Shown here in pieces: positions 12,600 to 25,310 of a DNA stretch of 64,000 nucleotides. The notes beneath the pieces were generated by a model. It was not told the origin of the DNA. It did not search any database and worked only from the letters and a program-made list of their open reading frames with translations. The stretch is from Saururus chinensis (taxonomy: Eukaryota; Streptophyta; Magnoliopsida; Piperales; Saururaceae), in contig CP141142.1 of NCBI GenBank assembly GCA_035235625.1, positions 18,114,995 through 18,178,994 on the forward strand, in the 5' to 3' direction. Both the position numbers and the translations under genes were made by a program. Positions within the stretch are counted from its first letter, which is position 1. The number at the start of each line of letters is the position of its first letter.

Positions 12600-14800
12600 C
12601 ACACCACACAATATAAAGTGTAAAAAAAAAGTAAGAAAAAGCTAACTAAGAAGCTAAAAATAAAGAGAGAAAATGATCTTACAAACCGAAGAGAAGAACT
12701 ATGCTTGCTGATGTCCACTTATGGCCACAAGTGTAGAGAGCTTGGTCTTCAACACAACCTACAGGATCAAATTAAAAGAAAGTAACAAAGAATTAGTCTA
12801 AAAACTAATGTAAACTGAAACTAAAGTTGAAATGTCCCTAATTGTTTTATGATTTTTTGCAATTTTCTTGCTAGTTTTCTGATCATTTTTTGCGGGAAAA
12901 TGTAATGCTTTGGCATATTTAGCCTCAGTATGTAAACCCATAGAGTCGGGTGTGGGGTCAGTCTTAGGCCGCAGGCCTCAATGCACGCTTACGGCGTGAA
13001 AAATTGAAAAAAGAAAGAATATGGGATAGAGCAAAGGATAAAGAAGAAATGAAAAAAAAAGGAATCCATCAAGCTCGAACGAGCCCACCAGTTCTAGAAA
13101 GAATGAGAACCTGCCCCTCCCTTCTGTGATCTACTCTCCGGCGACAGGAAACCACCAGCTGGACTCCGGGCCACCACTGCTGATTCTGCCTCGGCTGTGT
13201 GACGCTGAGGGGCAACCGTCCCAGGCACCACGACCGTGCCATCCTCCTCCCTGGTTTGCACTCTCCCCTCTCTATTTTGTTTGTGTTGTCGCCACCCTAG
13301 GCCCCCGCTCCCGACCATAGAGGGCATCTCCTCCACTGCCCAGTCGTCTTTCCCCTCTCTGCCCTATTTTCCCTGGTGCATTGTTTTGAGTAAACAGTGG
13401 CCACTGGTGGCGAGATGTGGCCGACTGGACCTCCATCCAGCCCCGCCTTGGTCTGGCAAAGGTAGTGGGCCACCTCACTAGCCTGGTTCCTCTTCCTCCC
13501 CCTCCGTCTCTCCTCTATTCCGAATGGACGTCTGCTATTTTTGGTCTATGTCCGTTTTGGACATTATGATTACTGCCTCCAATCGGACGCTAGACTTGAC
13601 TTAGCGGACCTTCGTCCAGATCTGCCCCAGCCTGGTGACGGTTGAGCCACCCTCCCAACTCAGGTTCACCAGCCCTAGCACTGTCCCACCTCCTTTGCCT
13701 CCACCTCATTCTCACGGCACAGTAAAAAACAACCCCTTATTCTATTTGCTTGTTTTTGGCCCCTTGTAGCTCATAGCTAATCATTCACCGGTTTGCCTTC
13801 ATCGGCGCCGCTATTGACTAGTGACAATATGGAACCACCGCAGCTCTGCTGCGGTATGGTGATAGCGGGAGGCCATTGTTCCGAACTCCTCTTTGCTCAT
13901 CTTTCCGTTTGCACGATCTTCCCCTATTTTTGGTCTCTGTCCGTTTTGGATGTTGTGACTGCCACTATAGATACCGAATGGCCTCTAGCTAGATTTTGTA
14001 TGGCCTACCTTGACTTAAGGTGGATGAGTTCACCTACACTGGCCTTGGCCAGTGACGGCCTTGTGGCCTTTGCTCAAACTTGAACCTTCCTCCTGTCCTC
14101 TGCCATGCAAGATGACTAGCCACCCGCACCATTGATTTTGGTTGTGGGTGGTGATCGGCAATGTCGCCACTTTGATTGACCACCACTAGGGCCTTAGCCC
14201 TGTCGGCCTTTTGTAGTCCTTCGGCCGCCTCCATTCAGCCCTCTCCCCCTCCCCTTTGGCAGCTTGTGCAAGTAGTCACTTGTGTGATTTAGGGTTTAGG
14301 CACTGTATTTGTGCCATATGACCATCGGATGGCTTTGCCCACGAATGGAGTTGACACTAGAGCCATCCACCACCTCACCTCTATCTGTGAGCATTGCCCC
14401 ATGCTCTCTGCCCTTATGTGGGCCCTTGTTGATGCAAAATTGCTTCCATTGGGTGCTGTCCATAGCTGATTTTGAAGTCTTGTGGCCAGCCAAGTACTTC
14501 TCAATAGCCAGCCGACCTTCAGTGAGTACACCACTAACATCTGGTCGCACTGTCACTTATGTTAGCATGACCTTTCTACTGGCTGCCCTGGTGTGTAGCC
14601 ATGGATTGCAACTTTTTTCGTATCGACATCTAACACCCCATTTGGCCATGACTACTTCTGTTGTTTCCTAAACCCTCAGGACAACTCTCTAAACTTGGCA
14701 ATGTTTTTGGTAGCCAACTCCACCGTCGACGCCACCACTGTCATGTGCTCGCCATCAAACATCATGAGGGGAGCTTTGAAGTCATAATTTTATGATAGCA
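12600..14800. other. GC-rich segment with internal duplication, unassigned
   Basis: From about 13080 to 14700 the sequence is far richer in G+C than its surroundings. A phrase around CTATTTTTGGTCTATGTCCG (13535) recurs about 390 bp later (CTATTTTTGGTCTCTGTCCG, 13924) with the flanking words partly conserved, so it holds an old duplication. Open frames exist on both strands (for example 13793-14083 and 14309-14671), but none shows a family motif. It may be a retroelement leader, or captured gene DNA carried by the CACTA element. Confidence 0.35.
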
Positions 14801-14924
14801 TACTTTGAATGAGTAGCAGCATGCTAGGGCTATAGGATTCAATGCTTTGGATGCTGAATCATGATCCGTTTGCATGATGTAAGAGGATAAATTATGCCAT
14901 GTTGAAATGCATATGACATGTACA

Positions 14925-15350
14925 TGGGCTGTATGTATGCATGAAGTATGTTGCTAAGCTATGTGTATGGATTTGTATGTATGTGCTAGTGATGGCTAGC
15001 AAATATATTGGTAAGCTACATGTATGGATGTATATGTATGTGCTAGTGATGGCTAGCTAGCATGTTGGTAAGCTACATGTATGAATGTGCACGTATGTAC
15101 TAGTGATGGCTAGCGAGATGTTGGTAAGCTCTGTGTATGAATTTGTATGTATGTGCTAGTGATGACTAATGAGTATGTTGGTAAGCTCCATGTATGAATG
15201 TGTATGTATGTGCTAGTGATGGCTAGCGAGTATGTTTCTACGCATGTGGATTATGTATGTGCTAGTGATGGCTATTGAGTATGTTGGTAAGCTATGTATG
15301 GAATAATATGTGTATCTTATACGTATGTGTGATGAACATAAATATGTATG
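14925..15350. repeat. Tandem array of ~60 bp units
   Basis: About six to seven units are built on TGCTAGTGATGGCTAGC followed by GAGTATGTTGGTAAGCT and GTATGAATGTGTATGTATG, with point differences and small indels. Arrays of similar unit length lie inside the large solo LTRs elsewhere in this window, so the surrounding 14.8-16.7 kb may be an old LTR of that kind, but I could not find its ends. Confidence 0.75.
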
Positions 15351-17700
15351 ATGGTTATACGCCTATCTGATGGATATGTGTATGCGTGTGGGGTAAAAGT
15401 ATGGGCGATGGGTAGTAAGAGGCGACAAAGGATTTCATTTGGATTTGTTGTGGATGTGTGCTTGTATGATAGAAGACAAAGGATGTAAGTTTGATGTGCG
15501 AGGATTGAAGCGGTTTGTTTGGTTTGGATTAGAGTATATGTTGGGGGATTGTCAGACAGTAAGAGTATTGTACATTTGTATAAGCATAATGTACAAATTA
15601 TGAAGTGAAAAGTAAGCTCAATAAGTGAGGTATTAGTAAGAGCATGATAACTGGGTTTGGCTCTAAAGAGCTTAGTTTGTTCACGTTGGTGTAAGATGTT
15701 TTGGCCATAAGGTGGATGGCTGAGTATGTAAGACCTTAAGGATTTGTGGTACGGTAAGTTATGTTGTGAGATAGATGGGTTAAGTGAAGTTTTATTGCTC
15801 CTACGAACTAGGGTTTTGAATTGGGCTCAGCTTCGGTTTGATCGGTGGAGCATAGTATGTTTGAGAGTTTGTGTGGCATAATTGTACCACATAACTTACT
15901 TAATTCCAACTTGAATTATAAGAAAAGCTAATGATAGAATTGTGAGTTTGAGACTTGAGGGTTCAATAGATTAAGTTCCGTGTTTGAGCTAGCCGATAAT
16001 GAGTCGACTGAGCATTTCTCATGTTTAGCCATAGTGTTTACCCTACGGGATGTTGTATGTGTGCTTAATGAGCCCCAGATGTTTGATGCTCTGTTGAGAG
16101 CGATGTATGTTTTTTATTTGGTTTTTGTTCTATATTAAGCCTAGATGTTTGATGCTCTATTCAAAGCGTTGTATGATTTTGCCTAAGAGTGGCACTGTAT
16201 GATTTTTGCATAAGAGTGGCATTGGCACTATAAGGCCCATCATGGTGAAAAATTGTATGGCATTTATAAGACCCCTAAAGTGTAGACAATTGTATGAACC
16301 CTTATGTGTGGGTGTTTATGTTTGCGTGCTCAGGTAAGTAGTATCATTAAACTACTCTTACCTATTTGATCTTGTGCCCTATGAGCATTGGTATGCCTTG
16401 TCTTCGAAAAAGTTCATTGCATCTAGTCACTCCCCGGAGGTTAAGGTGATGCCCTAGTGGCATTCATTTCTATTTTGATGTTGGAGCTTATTAGTTGTAA
16501 TAAATTTCAGTGGTCGATAGTATGTGTACGATTGTATGAGTGATCTATGCTTTCTTTTCCCATACACACAAGGCTCAAAGAGAAAATGTGCCTTAGTTGG
16601 ATAAGGTACCTTTTTTCTTGAGTGCGTCCTAATTGTTTGGACTCACATGGTTATTTGCATGCTGCAGAGGTGGTATTGGTAGAGGAAAGGTTATGGTGGT
16701 GGCCAAGGTGGGTGGTAAAGGTGGAAATGGATAGTACAATGGCATTATAGGTGAGTTGCCTTCCGAACTTAGTAGTGGCAGTAGAAATGATAACATGCGT
16801 GGATCCACTAGGGGTGGTGGCATTGTAGGCGACCTAATTTTTTGTCCTTAAGTTTTGTTTTGAGCAGAAGTTTATCTTTGAATGTGCTAAACTATAAGTA
16901 ATTTAGGTTAGGCAAATATTTTGTGCTAATAATTGTGGCATTGTGGTAGAATAATTGCTTTAATTAGTCATTTATTTGTTTACACAATTTAAGGATTTTT
17001 TGTGGCGAGTTTTACCATTTTTCATTAGAAAAGAACAGAAATATAGTGTAACATACCTGGGAAAATTTTAATGCATATATCTTTTTGGTGTTAGATCTAG
17101 AGCCCACTTTAGACATGACTATGCTAACATATACATATATCATGTGCCATTCGCAGGTTTGGATATACAAGTTGATTGAATATTAGAGATTGCTTGTATA
17201 AATATGGATGGTAACTTGACCAAATAAATAGACGTGATTGTATGCTACTTGTGATAAGATTTATATTTCACTTTTTTCTCACTTTTTAAAGTTATGGTGT
17301 TATTTGTATTCCTTTTATGCTAATGTTATCTTATTGCTTAGGGTCCAAATCTGATGATTGGTTAAAGCAAGCAAAGCCTGGATAAAATGATTGAATGGTG
17401 CCAAAATCATCATGGAGCAAGTGGTTTGTCTAACCTTTCTTCTAAATATATATGATGGAAGTGTAAAATGGTGTTTCATACTTTGACAATTAGTGCTTCT
17501 ATCATTGCATTCCATCTTTTTTGGTATTTCTTGATAGAACTGTTGTGTAGTTCTTTTTCAGGTTTAACAAAAAAAGCTCTTCAAAGTACAACCATTGAAA
17601 AAGAAGCTGAAATAGTTGGGTCCACCCTTCACACCACCATATATTAGTCCAACGTCCAATGGAGTGAAAATTACGTGAGGCCTCAACTATGCTTCTTTAT
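15350..17700. other. Unassigned DNA inside the CACTA
   Basis: A phrase containing AGATGTTTGATGCTCT recurs at about 16077 and 16143. A short glycine-rich reading frame is visible at about 16660-16840. No gene family can be supported. Part may be introns of the captured ion-channel gene whose exons begin at 17705. Confidence 0.3.
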
Positions 17701-17914
17701 GTAGGTTGTATACAATACAAGTAAACTTGCAAAGTTTGTGGAGAAGAAGAAAAGCTTTCAAAACCAGCTTGTCTACTAATAGAATAAATTTGAAAGGAAA
17801 CCTTTAAAGAAGCCAACTACAAAGGAATTTCTCATGTGCATTGGATTTATTAGTTATTAATGAGATTGAAATCTCCTTTTTCCTATTAGACCATGTTCTT
17901 TTTTATATTGATAC

Positions 17915-20900
17915 TGTCACACCCTGGTACCCGCTCGACACTAGTTGAACCTGGTCCAGGGGATGGTCAAAGAGCACGGGGGTGACAGTTGTTTGTTTAA
18001 AATCATTGTGCAAGACTTTAACCCCTTAATCAGGTGAATTTTATACACGGAGTGCGCACCTTAAATCCTTTGTACAAGAGAAATAAGGAAAATAATAGAG
18101 GATAATAACTCTAAAGTAAATCTTCAATCTCAACCCACGTACATAGAATCCTAGGCCTAAACACATGGCTCGAACCAGAAAATCTTTGACAGATCTAAGA
18201 GCATAAGATATACACGAATCTGAAACAAAAACCACCATATATGGTGTTCTATAAGCATAATAGCATAAATCAAAAGACATAACAATGTATAGAGGCATCC
18301 AAGTCTACTCCCATGCTCTTCCCGACCGTTTCTCATAAAGAGGATCCTAAGCCATACAACCCCACAATAAAACACAGAAAGAGGGGTGAGTAAAACTCAG
18401 TAAGGTTTAAAAAATGGTAACATTAATCAGAAAATAACTACAATACATCTACATGGTAATTCACATCTACATTTCATGAAATATTCCAATTCTCATTAAT
18501 TCCCTTACCATACCCCTACATACCCATAAGTAATTATCCTGCACACAAATACCTCATACATACTAATCATATCATGAATAATCACATTATGATATAACAT
18601 CTATCCTACATAATAAGTGATTCTTACCCAATCACATCATATATAATCATCACATATAGCATGTATGAGAAGTGTCTCTACCACATATTCATATATGCAT
18701 AAGCATCACATATAACCTGCATGAGAAGAGTCTCTACCACACATTTTGATCATGCATAAACATCACATATAACTTGCATGAGAAGTATCTCTACAACACA
18801 ATCATATCATGCATATTCATCATATTTAACTTGCATGAGAAGTGTCTCTAACTACATAATCATATCATGCATAATCATAATCCATCAACCTGCATATCAA
18901 GTATCTCTAACACACAATCATAACCATGTAAGTCAATAAAACAACCCTGCTTAATCGGCCAAAGCATAAACAGTCCCTACGCACTCCAAACAATCCCCAA
19001 CAAAAAAGTTCAAAGGCATTCCGCAATTTGGGTAAATTTGCTTAATTCCGGTGCACTCAGCTACTAGCCTGGATTCTCAAGGTCTAGATAGTCTCAATAG
19101 TTTATCTCCTTATAGCATTGTCACTCTTCTAAACCCATAGAGGAAAACCCATCCTCGAGGGACATAAAACACAATTGTTTTAGACATAAAAACGAATCAA
19201 TAAGCTTCCGATCTATTTGCCCAGGAAGCAATCTCACACAATTGCATCCAATCGACCAACATCAACTAAACTCGGTAAGGTCTCATTCATAAATCCATTT
19301 CATGATAAAAGCAACATGATACATACGTGAGCAATATCTACATTAATTTTAATTCATCGAATGTGTTCCCATTAGTCCCACATGCATCATATCAAATCAT
19401 AAATATAAACAATTACCATGATTACCCCCACATGTGTGTGCTCTAGATAGACCTCTAGATAGAAACATTCATCTTTAAGCATATGAACAAGCATTATAAA
19501 TAACCAAATAACGTCCTACACACATGCTCTTTAATATCTAATCATGGTTCCTTACTGAAAATCATGAGTGAAAAACTATAAAAAACACAAGTCAAATCAA
19601 GTACAACCTCATGCTAGACCTATGTAAGCATATTTCATACCACACTTGAAGCTAGACATAGCACCACCATTCACCGTAATTTAATCATAATAAATAAAGG
19701 TATGGAAATTTATTCTCCTTCTATAACCTTGCTGGAATCATGCTTAAAATATAAGAAATCATTCAACATACATTCAAGATATACACACCCTTCAAGTAGC
19801 TGATCCTAGCACAAATTACTCAGCATGAACATAAGAAATGGTACTTCAAAGTAAAAACTCAAAAATGAGCAAAATAAAAAAAATCCCAAAATCCATTGTG
19901 TTGGAGTTTGAATGCCTTGCAAGGCAGTTCGATCGGTGTGCAGGGCCGTTCAATTGCCATAATTGGAATTTCTAGTTCGTCTTCCCCACTTCGAAATCAA
20001 AATTGAAACTTAACATAAACTTTATAAATCACCAAATGTCATCCCCAAACCTCTTGATAATCAATATTATGCTTAGAGAACAACAAATCTAGCCCTTTCT
20101 AAACAAAAGCCCCTAGAAATCTCATTAAAGATTAAACCTTTCTCAAATCACCATTAAAGCTCATAACCATGTAACCCACTTCGATCAAACTCTATCAAAA
20201 CTCAAATCTAAAATGACAATCATGCTTAGGACCAAAACACTTACCTTTCACCAGCTTCTTGACTCGAAATAGCTCCTCCAACGCCTTCAAATCCTACCCA
20301 GCATATGGTTTTTGTTAATACCTTCATAAATCCAATTTAAAAGACCTAAATCCCTCAAAAACTAGTAGATTTAGGGTTCAATAAGGTCAAAAACAAAATT
20401 CCCATCATTAGGTTGAAATAGAAATTTGCATTAGCAGCTTTTTGAGTAGAAATCGAGATTAAACTATAGCAAAAGAAGAGATTTGGAAGATTTAAGAAAA
20501 ACCATAAGGGATTAGTAAAAGATGAAACAAATCCATACTTTAATCTCTTTTCCCTTTTTGGAAAATGGGGATTCGGCTCCTAAGCTCTTGATCCCAGCCC
20601 TTTCCCAATTGGGAAAGTGGCTAGGCTATTTCTTTTATAGTAAAGGTTGAGGCAAACCTAACGATTTGGTGGGGTATAAATAGGATTTACTACTAAAAAT
20701 GGAAAAACTTGCTTATTTTTAACCAAATTGAAGGAAAAAATTTAAAATAATTATTTTCTATCTTAGGATGTTGTTAGGGTCATTTGGGACTAATAATCCT
20801 AATTTTACACTTGGGTGGGGCCCACAATGGGTCTCACCCCCTTAACTTTTCGGAAAAATAGTGAAAATTCTAAGAATTTCAAAAAAATTCCAAAAGACTT

Positions 20901-21061
20901 ATATTAACATAAAAACCTTTAATGTGAAAATTTTTTGATTAAAACCTTTGTTAACCACTTTAATTTCAAAAATAGTCAAAACTAATCAGAATTAACATTA
21001 AACCATGCAATAACAATTAAAAAGAATAAAAATAAACCAGTTCAAGTTTAGGCATCTTACA
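17915..21061 (-). mobile_element. Solo LTR, large Ty3-type (3.15 kb)
   Basis: On the minus strand it runs TGTAAGATGCC...GGGTGTGACA. It is flanked by GATAC (17910-17914) and GTTAC (21062-21066), a 5 bp target duplication with one difference. It contains no coding sequence. The ends and internal layout resemble the LTRs at 24654-28365 and 50521-54176, typical of Tekay/Del-like Ty3 elements, but the clade call rests on the ends alone. It sits between OSCA-like exon blocks A and B. Confidence 0.8.
18640..18910. repeat. Tandem array in the solo LTR, ~60 bp units
   Basis: Four to five units contain CATATAACCTGCATGAGAAG and GTCTCTACCACA with variations. The position inside the LTR matches the arrays of the other large LTRs. 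Confidence 0.7.
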
Positions 21062-22039
21062 GTTACCTACTAACTTATCGGTCCATGATCTCATACTACT
21101 GTTCAGTACAAAAAGGTTTTTTAGGCATATGGGGAAAGGTTGTGGATGCTATTGACTACTATAGTGATGAGCTTGAGAGATTATTGAAGGAAGTATGTTT
21201 ATTTGATTATTCATTACGTTCACAGTTTTTTTGTGAGCGAGGTTTTACCATGTTCGTCTAATTTTTATCTGAATTTCTTATCCTATGGTACTATGATGTA
21301 CGTTGGGCTAATCCTGCAATCCCTTATTTTGAAATTAATATCTGCAAGTTGATAATGGCTAGTGCCCTATTCTTTCTTACTTTCTTTTACTTTTTTCTTT
21401 ATGATCCCAATTCCATTTGTCCAATCATTAGATAATATTGAAGCGATTGAGAAGGTTGTTCCATTTTTAAGGCCATTGATTGAACTGTAAGTTTATTTAA
21501 TATATAAGGTTAATGGCATGTTTTCTCTTGTTCAAAGTTCATTTTTCATATATTAAACCTATGTTGTAGGAAGGATGTCAAGTTCATAATTCAAGGATTT
21601 CATCTTGGGACTGCACTAAAGATATTCCTTGTTCTTCCCCTGACTATACTAATAACCATGTCCAAATTGAAGGTTACACATCACTCTCTTCTCTAGAGAG
21701 GAGATCTGCCAGAAAATATTATTTGTTTTTAATGTGAGTTGTAATAGACTTGAATTATTTTTTAGAGTGTTTTATGCTTGCGTCATTTGAAGGCTTGCAT
21801 TTGATATATGTTAATAAATGAAGCAGTAGAAAAATCTGAATGATTGTCCCTTTAATAAAAAGAACTTCATGGTTCTATTGGAACTGCACGAACATTCACT
21901 GGTCAATGATATATCTATTTATGTTTTCTTCTTTTCTATCTTATCTCCATGATTTAAGATGTTGTTTTAAACACACTAAGAGATTTATTTTTGTTTGATG
22001 CTGCCTTTGAACAGCATATTGCTGATTAGGATTTAATAA

Positions 22040-22520
22040 AAAAATCAGCGACGGTCTTCACCGTCATTGAAGTCTTTTTCTAATTTGAAATCATTGAGCA
22101 GCGGTCATGACCATCGCTAAAGTCAAAAAGTTGTCACTAAAAACATACTTTCAATGGCGATCATAACATCTATTGCTACACCCCTTTTTCTATGACAGTT
22201 GCAGCCATTGCTAAATCAGCGATGGTCGTGACGGTCGTCGCTATATCCCCATTTTCAGCAATGGTTTTAGCCTATGATCAAAGTACATTTTCAGTGATAG
22301 TCATGAGAGCTGTTGCTATATGTACATTTATCTATGGCTAAAATCATCGCTAAAAGTATTATAGCCATTGCGGAAAATGTTTAGAGGATAGTGAGGTTGT
22401 TTTTTCAGTGACGTACGTATAACAATGACCAGCTAGTTGTCATTAATAACTTTAGCGATGGCTACGGCTATCTTCAACGATGGCTTGTGCCTGTCATTGT
22501 TTCCTAAGTTTTTTGAAGTG
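22040..22520. repeat. CACTA right subterminal repeats
   Basis: Dense short repeats of words such as CAGCGATGGTC, GACCATCGCTAAAG, GTCGTGACGGTCG and CGATGGCTACGGC end at TTTTTTGAAGTG (22520). They mirror the left array at 2258-2720. Confidence 0.65.
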
Positions 22521-24894
22521 TATTGCAATTGAAGGTGCCAAATTAGGAATTTGTTATTTTTGTTTTGGGTGGTAATAACATGTTATGATTATTAAAATTA
22601 TAAACATGTTTCTAATATGCAATTGTCAATCATTGTAGGGTTAAGGGTCCCAGGAAGGAAAATGTTACCTTCCAGACATCATATTCAAACAAGGGTAGAG
22701 CCCATGAGGGAAACCCTCAACCCAAATCCACTTACGCATATATCTGGAGGTTGCAAGATCACGTCTCCAAGCACAAATGACAAGAAAAAATGTTTGATGC
22801 TTCATGTTTTGGGAGATACATGGAGTTGGATATTGAGAATTTTATGTTCCCTTTACAAGCATTGCACCACATAATGAAAATTTGTAAGGGTGAGAATCGG
22901 TTTCAAGTGATGAAAACCAACACGATGAAGATGTCTCATAGAGTTTACACGAGTGGTTTGCAAACGACATATCTGCTCCCACCCATTCCAATTATTCCAA
23001 AGGTGTTGAGAAAGGACTCCCTACTATGTATGTAGGGTGTTCAGCAAGGAGAAGCTTTACATTACAAAGGGGGAAATATACATAAAGATCATAATTTGCA
23101 AAAGTGACAAGGTCGCAGTGAAGCTAGCCCATGTCTTAGTCTTGGCTTCTTTTGTAGTTAGGAGGGGTTAAGTGCACAGGTGGATAGGTACTTCTTTTTA
23201 CTAGTGGATTATGTGGAGGAGTCTGATCCATATCCATGGGGGAACATGGCCTACAAGGACACCCTCAATCGTTTAGTGGAAGCAAGGAAGGCCATGAGCA
23301 AGACCACTTTCAATCATTTTCGTAAGTTGTGTGAGTAGTTTCATTAAGGATTAGATGTAATGTGATTACTATGAGAACATGACATATATTTCATGATTTG
23401 AAAATGCATGTGTTGACAATGGAGAAGATTTCCTCTTTGGGAGACATGTGCGCCCATTGTATACAAGATGTTTTGCCACAGTTGCTTAATTGGGCGACAT
23501 ACAAGAAGCCCACATATGAAGCAATCGACAAAGTCATTTTTAGAGGGAAGAAGGTATTGTACTTAAAATTTTATTCATCCTATGACTTGAAATTTGCACA
23601 CAATAAAAGGCTGATTTATATTGACTTAATATTGGATTACAGGTACTCATTTATAGACTCTTGGTGGAGACCCAAGCGGAGGAGTTAGTCAAATCAGCCA
23701 AGGGGCTCAAGACTTTTTTAAGGCAGATTATCTTTGACAAATTCGATGTACAAAGTATTGGTGCCCTACAAGGGGCAGAGGATGAGGCTAAGATGGAGGA
23801 GGAACCTCCAAGAGCTCCTGCAAAATTTGTTTCATTTGTTGATGATTGACCAAGTGATGAAAGTGGCTACCTGATCGTTTATAATTAAACCCTTTGCAAG
23901 TGTACAAGGTAATTGTACTAAGATAAGTATTTAAGGGTTGTCGAACCTCAGGGACGGATGAATTATTACTAAATCTAAAGAGGAATTTGCTTATTAAAAT
24001 TAGAAAGAACTTAAACTTAAATTAAGCAAAAGAAAGGAATCAACTAGTTTAAAAACAAGAGATTAATATGATGGAAATTACTTAGGAAATTGAATCCACT
24101 ATAAAACCATAACAATTCCTTAACTTTTAATCTAAATCTAGTGTGAATATAAACAAGTATTCTCAGCTACAAGCTAGAATTACTTTAGAAAGAATCATTA
24201 ATTAAATTCCATGGCATGAACTATCTTCGACGATAGCACGAATCATCTACACTAAACTAGCTATAGGCATGACTCGTCTAATCTTATTATAACTCATCCA
24301 AGTTATTAATTATTTGAACATTAAAACTATTGTATGACCGTCTCATCTAAATCACAGAAATTAGAATCGATGAAAATATCAAAACCGCATCAATCTATCA
24401 TCTACAAGACAAAAAATCAACATAGACTTGAATAAACATTAAAAGCTCTTCCATTAAAAAGGAAATCTATATCATACAATTGTCATCATTCACAACTGAG
24501 ATCTATATTAAAAAGAAACTGAAACTTATCTATAGCTTCATCAACTCCTAAGTAAAAGAAAAGTTTAGTCTTCTATTGTAGAAGAAAATACTTGAATCTC
24601 CATTGAAAACTTTGAGTTCTCTTCCTTTTTTCTCTTTAGAAAATCTACTGGAATGTAATATCCCTAATTTTCCTATGTTTCAAAAATTAAATATGTGGAA
24701 AATAGGGTGTTTGACCTATTGACATTCTTAGTAAAATAACTACCTCCCTAGATAGAATTTGTGGCTAAAACTAATTTTATTAGAAAATAGACAGAAAGAG
24801 CTTCGAAACGCCACTAAGAACGTATGAATCGGAGTTCAGATGAGGGTGATACAATTGTTCGAAGTTAAGCTTATTGCATAGGGCCAGTTTACCC

Positions 24895-25310
24895 GAATTG
24901 GATGTCCTGCTTATGCTTAGAGTTAGATATCCTACTTGTGCTTAGAGTTGGATGTTCTACTCATTCTTGGAGTTGGATGTCCTACTCGTGCTTAGAGTTA
25001 CTCGTACTTAGAGTTAGATGTCCTACTCATGCTTAGAGTTAGATATCCTACTCGTGCTTAGAGTTGGATGTTCTACTCGTTCTTGGAGTTGGATGTCCTA
25101 CTCGTGCTTAGAGTTACTCGTACTTAGAGTTAGATGTCCTACTCATGTTTGGAGTTAGATATCCTACTCGCGCTTGGAGTTGGATGTCCTAATCGTGTTA
25201 GGTATTAGGAGTCCTAAATGTGCTATGAGTTAGGAGTCCTAAATATGCTAGGAGTTAGGAGTCTTAAACGTACTAGGAATTAGAAGTCTTAAAAGAACTA
25301 GGATTTTAAA
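24895..25310. repeat. Tandem array of ~30 bp units
   Basis: The units are built on GATGTCCTACTCGTGCTTAG and AGTTAGATATCCTACTCG. A longer period is overlaid: a phrase of about 118 bp from 24960 recurs near 25078. The array then grades into related units with TAGGAGTCCTAAA. Confidence 0.8.

Larger units (their letters stand above)
17705..21733 (+). pseudogene. Captured fragment of an OSCA/CSC1-like mechanosensitive or osmosensing channel gene
   Basis: Four exon-like blocks read as consecutive parts of an OSCA/CSC1-like protein (RSN1_7TM, formerly DUF221; plasma-membrane channels). Block A (17705-17824) reads VVYNTSKLAKFVEKKKSFQN and ends KPLKKPTTK. Block B (21115-21191) reads GFLGIWGKVVDAIDYYSDEL. 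Block C (about 21285-21486) reads ASALFFLTFF, PFVQSLDNIEAIEKVVPF. Block D (21570-21733) reads KDVKFIIQGF, LGTALKIFL, SLSSLERRSARKYY. Introns remain: a GTAAGT donor follows C, TTGTAG precedes D, and C and D join in phase (EL/KDVK). The part that normally lies between B and C (the AAFVSF region) is absent, as are the N- and C-terminal parts, and block A has two in-frame stops. A solo LTR lies between A and B. The location inside CACTA ends suggests DNA-level capture. It is not a working gene. Confidence 0.75.
2245..22520. mobile_element. 20.3 kb CACTA-type DNA transposon, nested and without a recognised transposase
   Basis: The left end reads CACTATAAAAAATGCTC. The reverse complement of the right end reads CACTTCAAAAAACTTAG. 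The same 3 bp, TAT, flank both ends (2242-2244 and 22521-22523), the target-duplication size of CACTA elements. Both ends carry ~0.5 kb of short subterminal repeats built on GCGATGGCT/AGCCATCGC-like words (2258-2720 and 22040-22520). Inside are an Athila-like fossil, a GC-rich block, a tandem array, host ion-channel gene exons and a solo LTR. I found no TNP1/TNP2-type transposase, so it is probably non-autonomous. A 3 bp duplication is weak evidence alone; the pairing rests on the ends, the subterminal repeats and the duplication together. Confidence 0.6.

Noticed and set aside
17705-21733. Working OSCA/CSC1 gene
   Set aside because: The N- and C-terminal parts are absent, an internal region is missing, a coding block has stops, and a solo LTR lies between two of the blocks.
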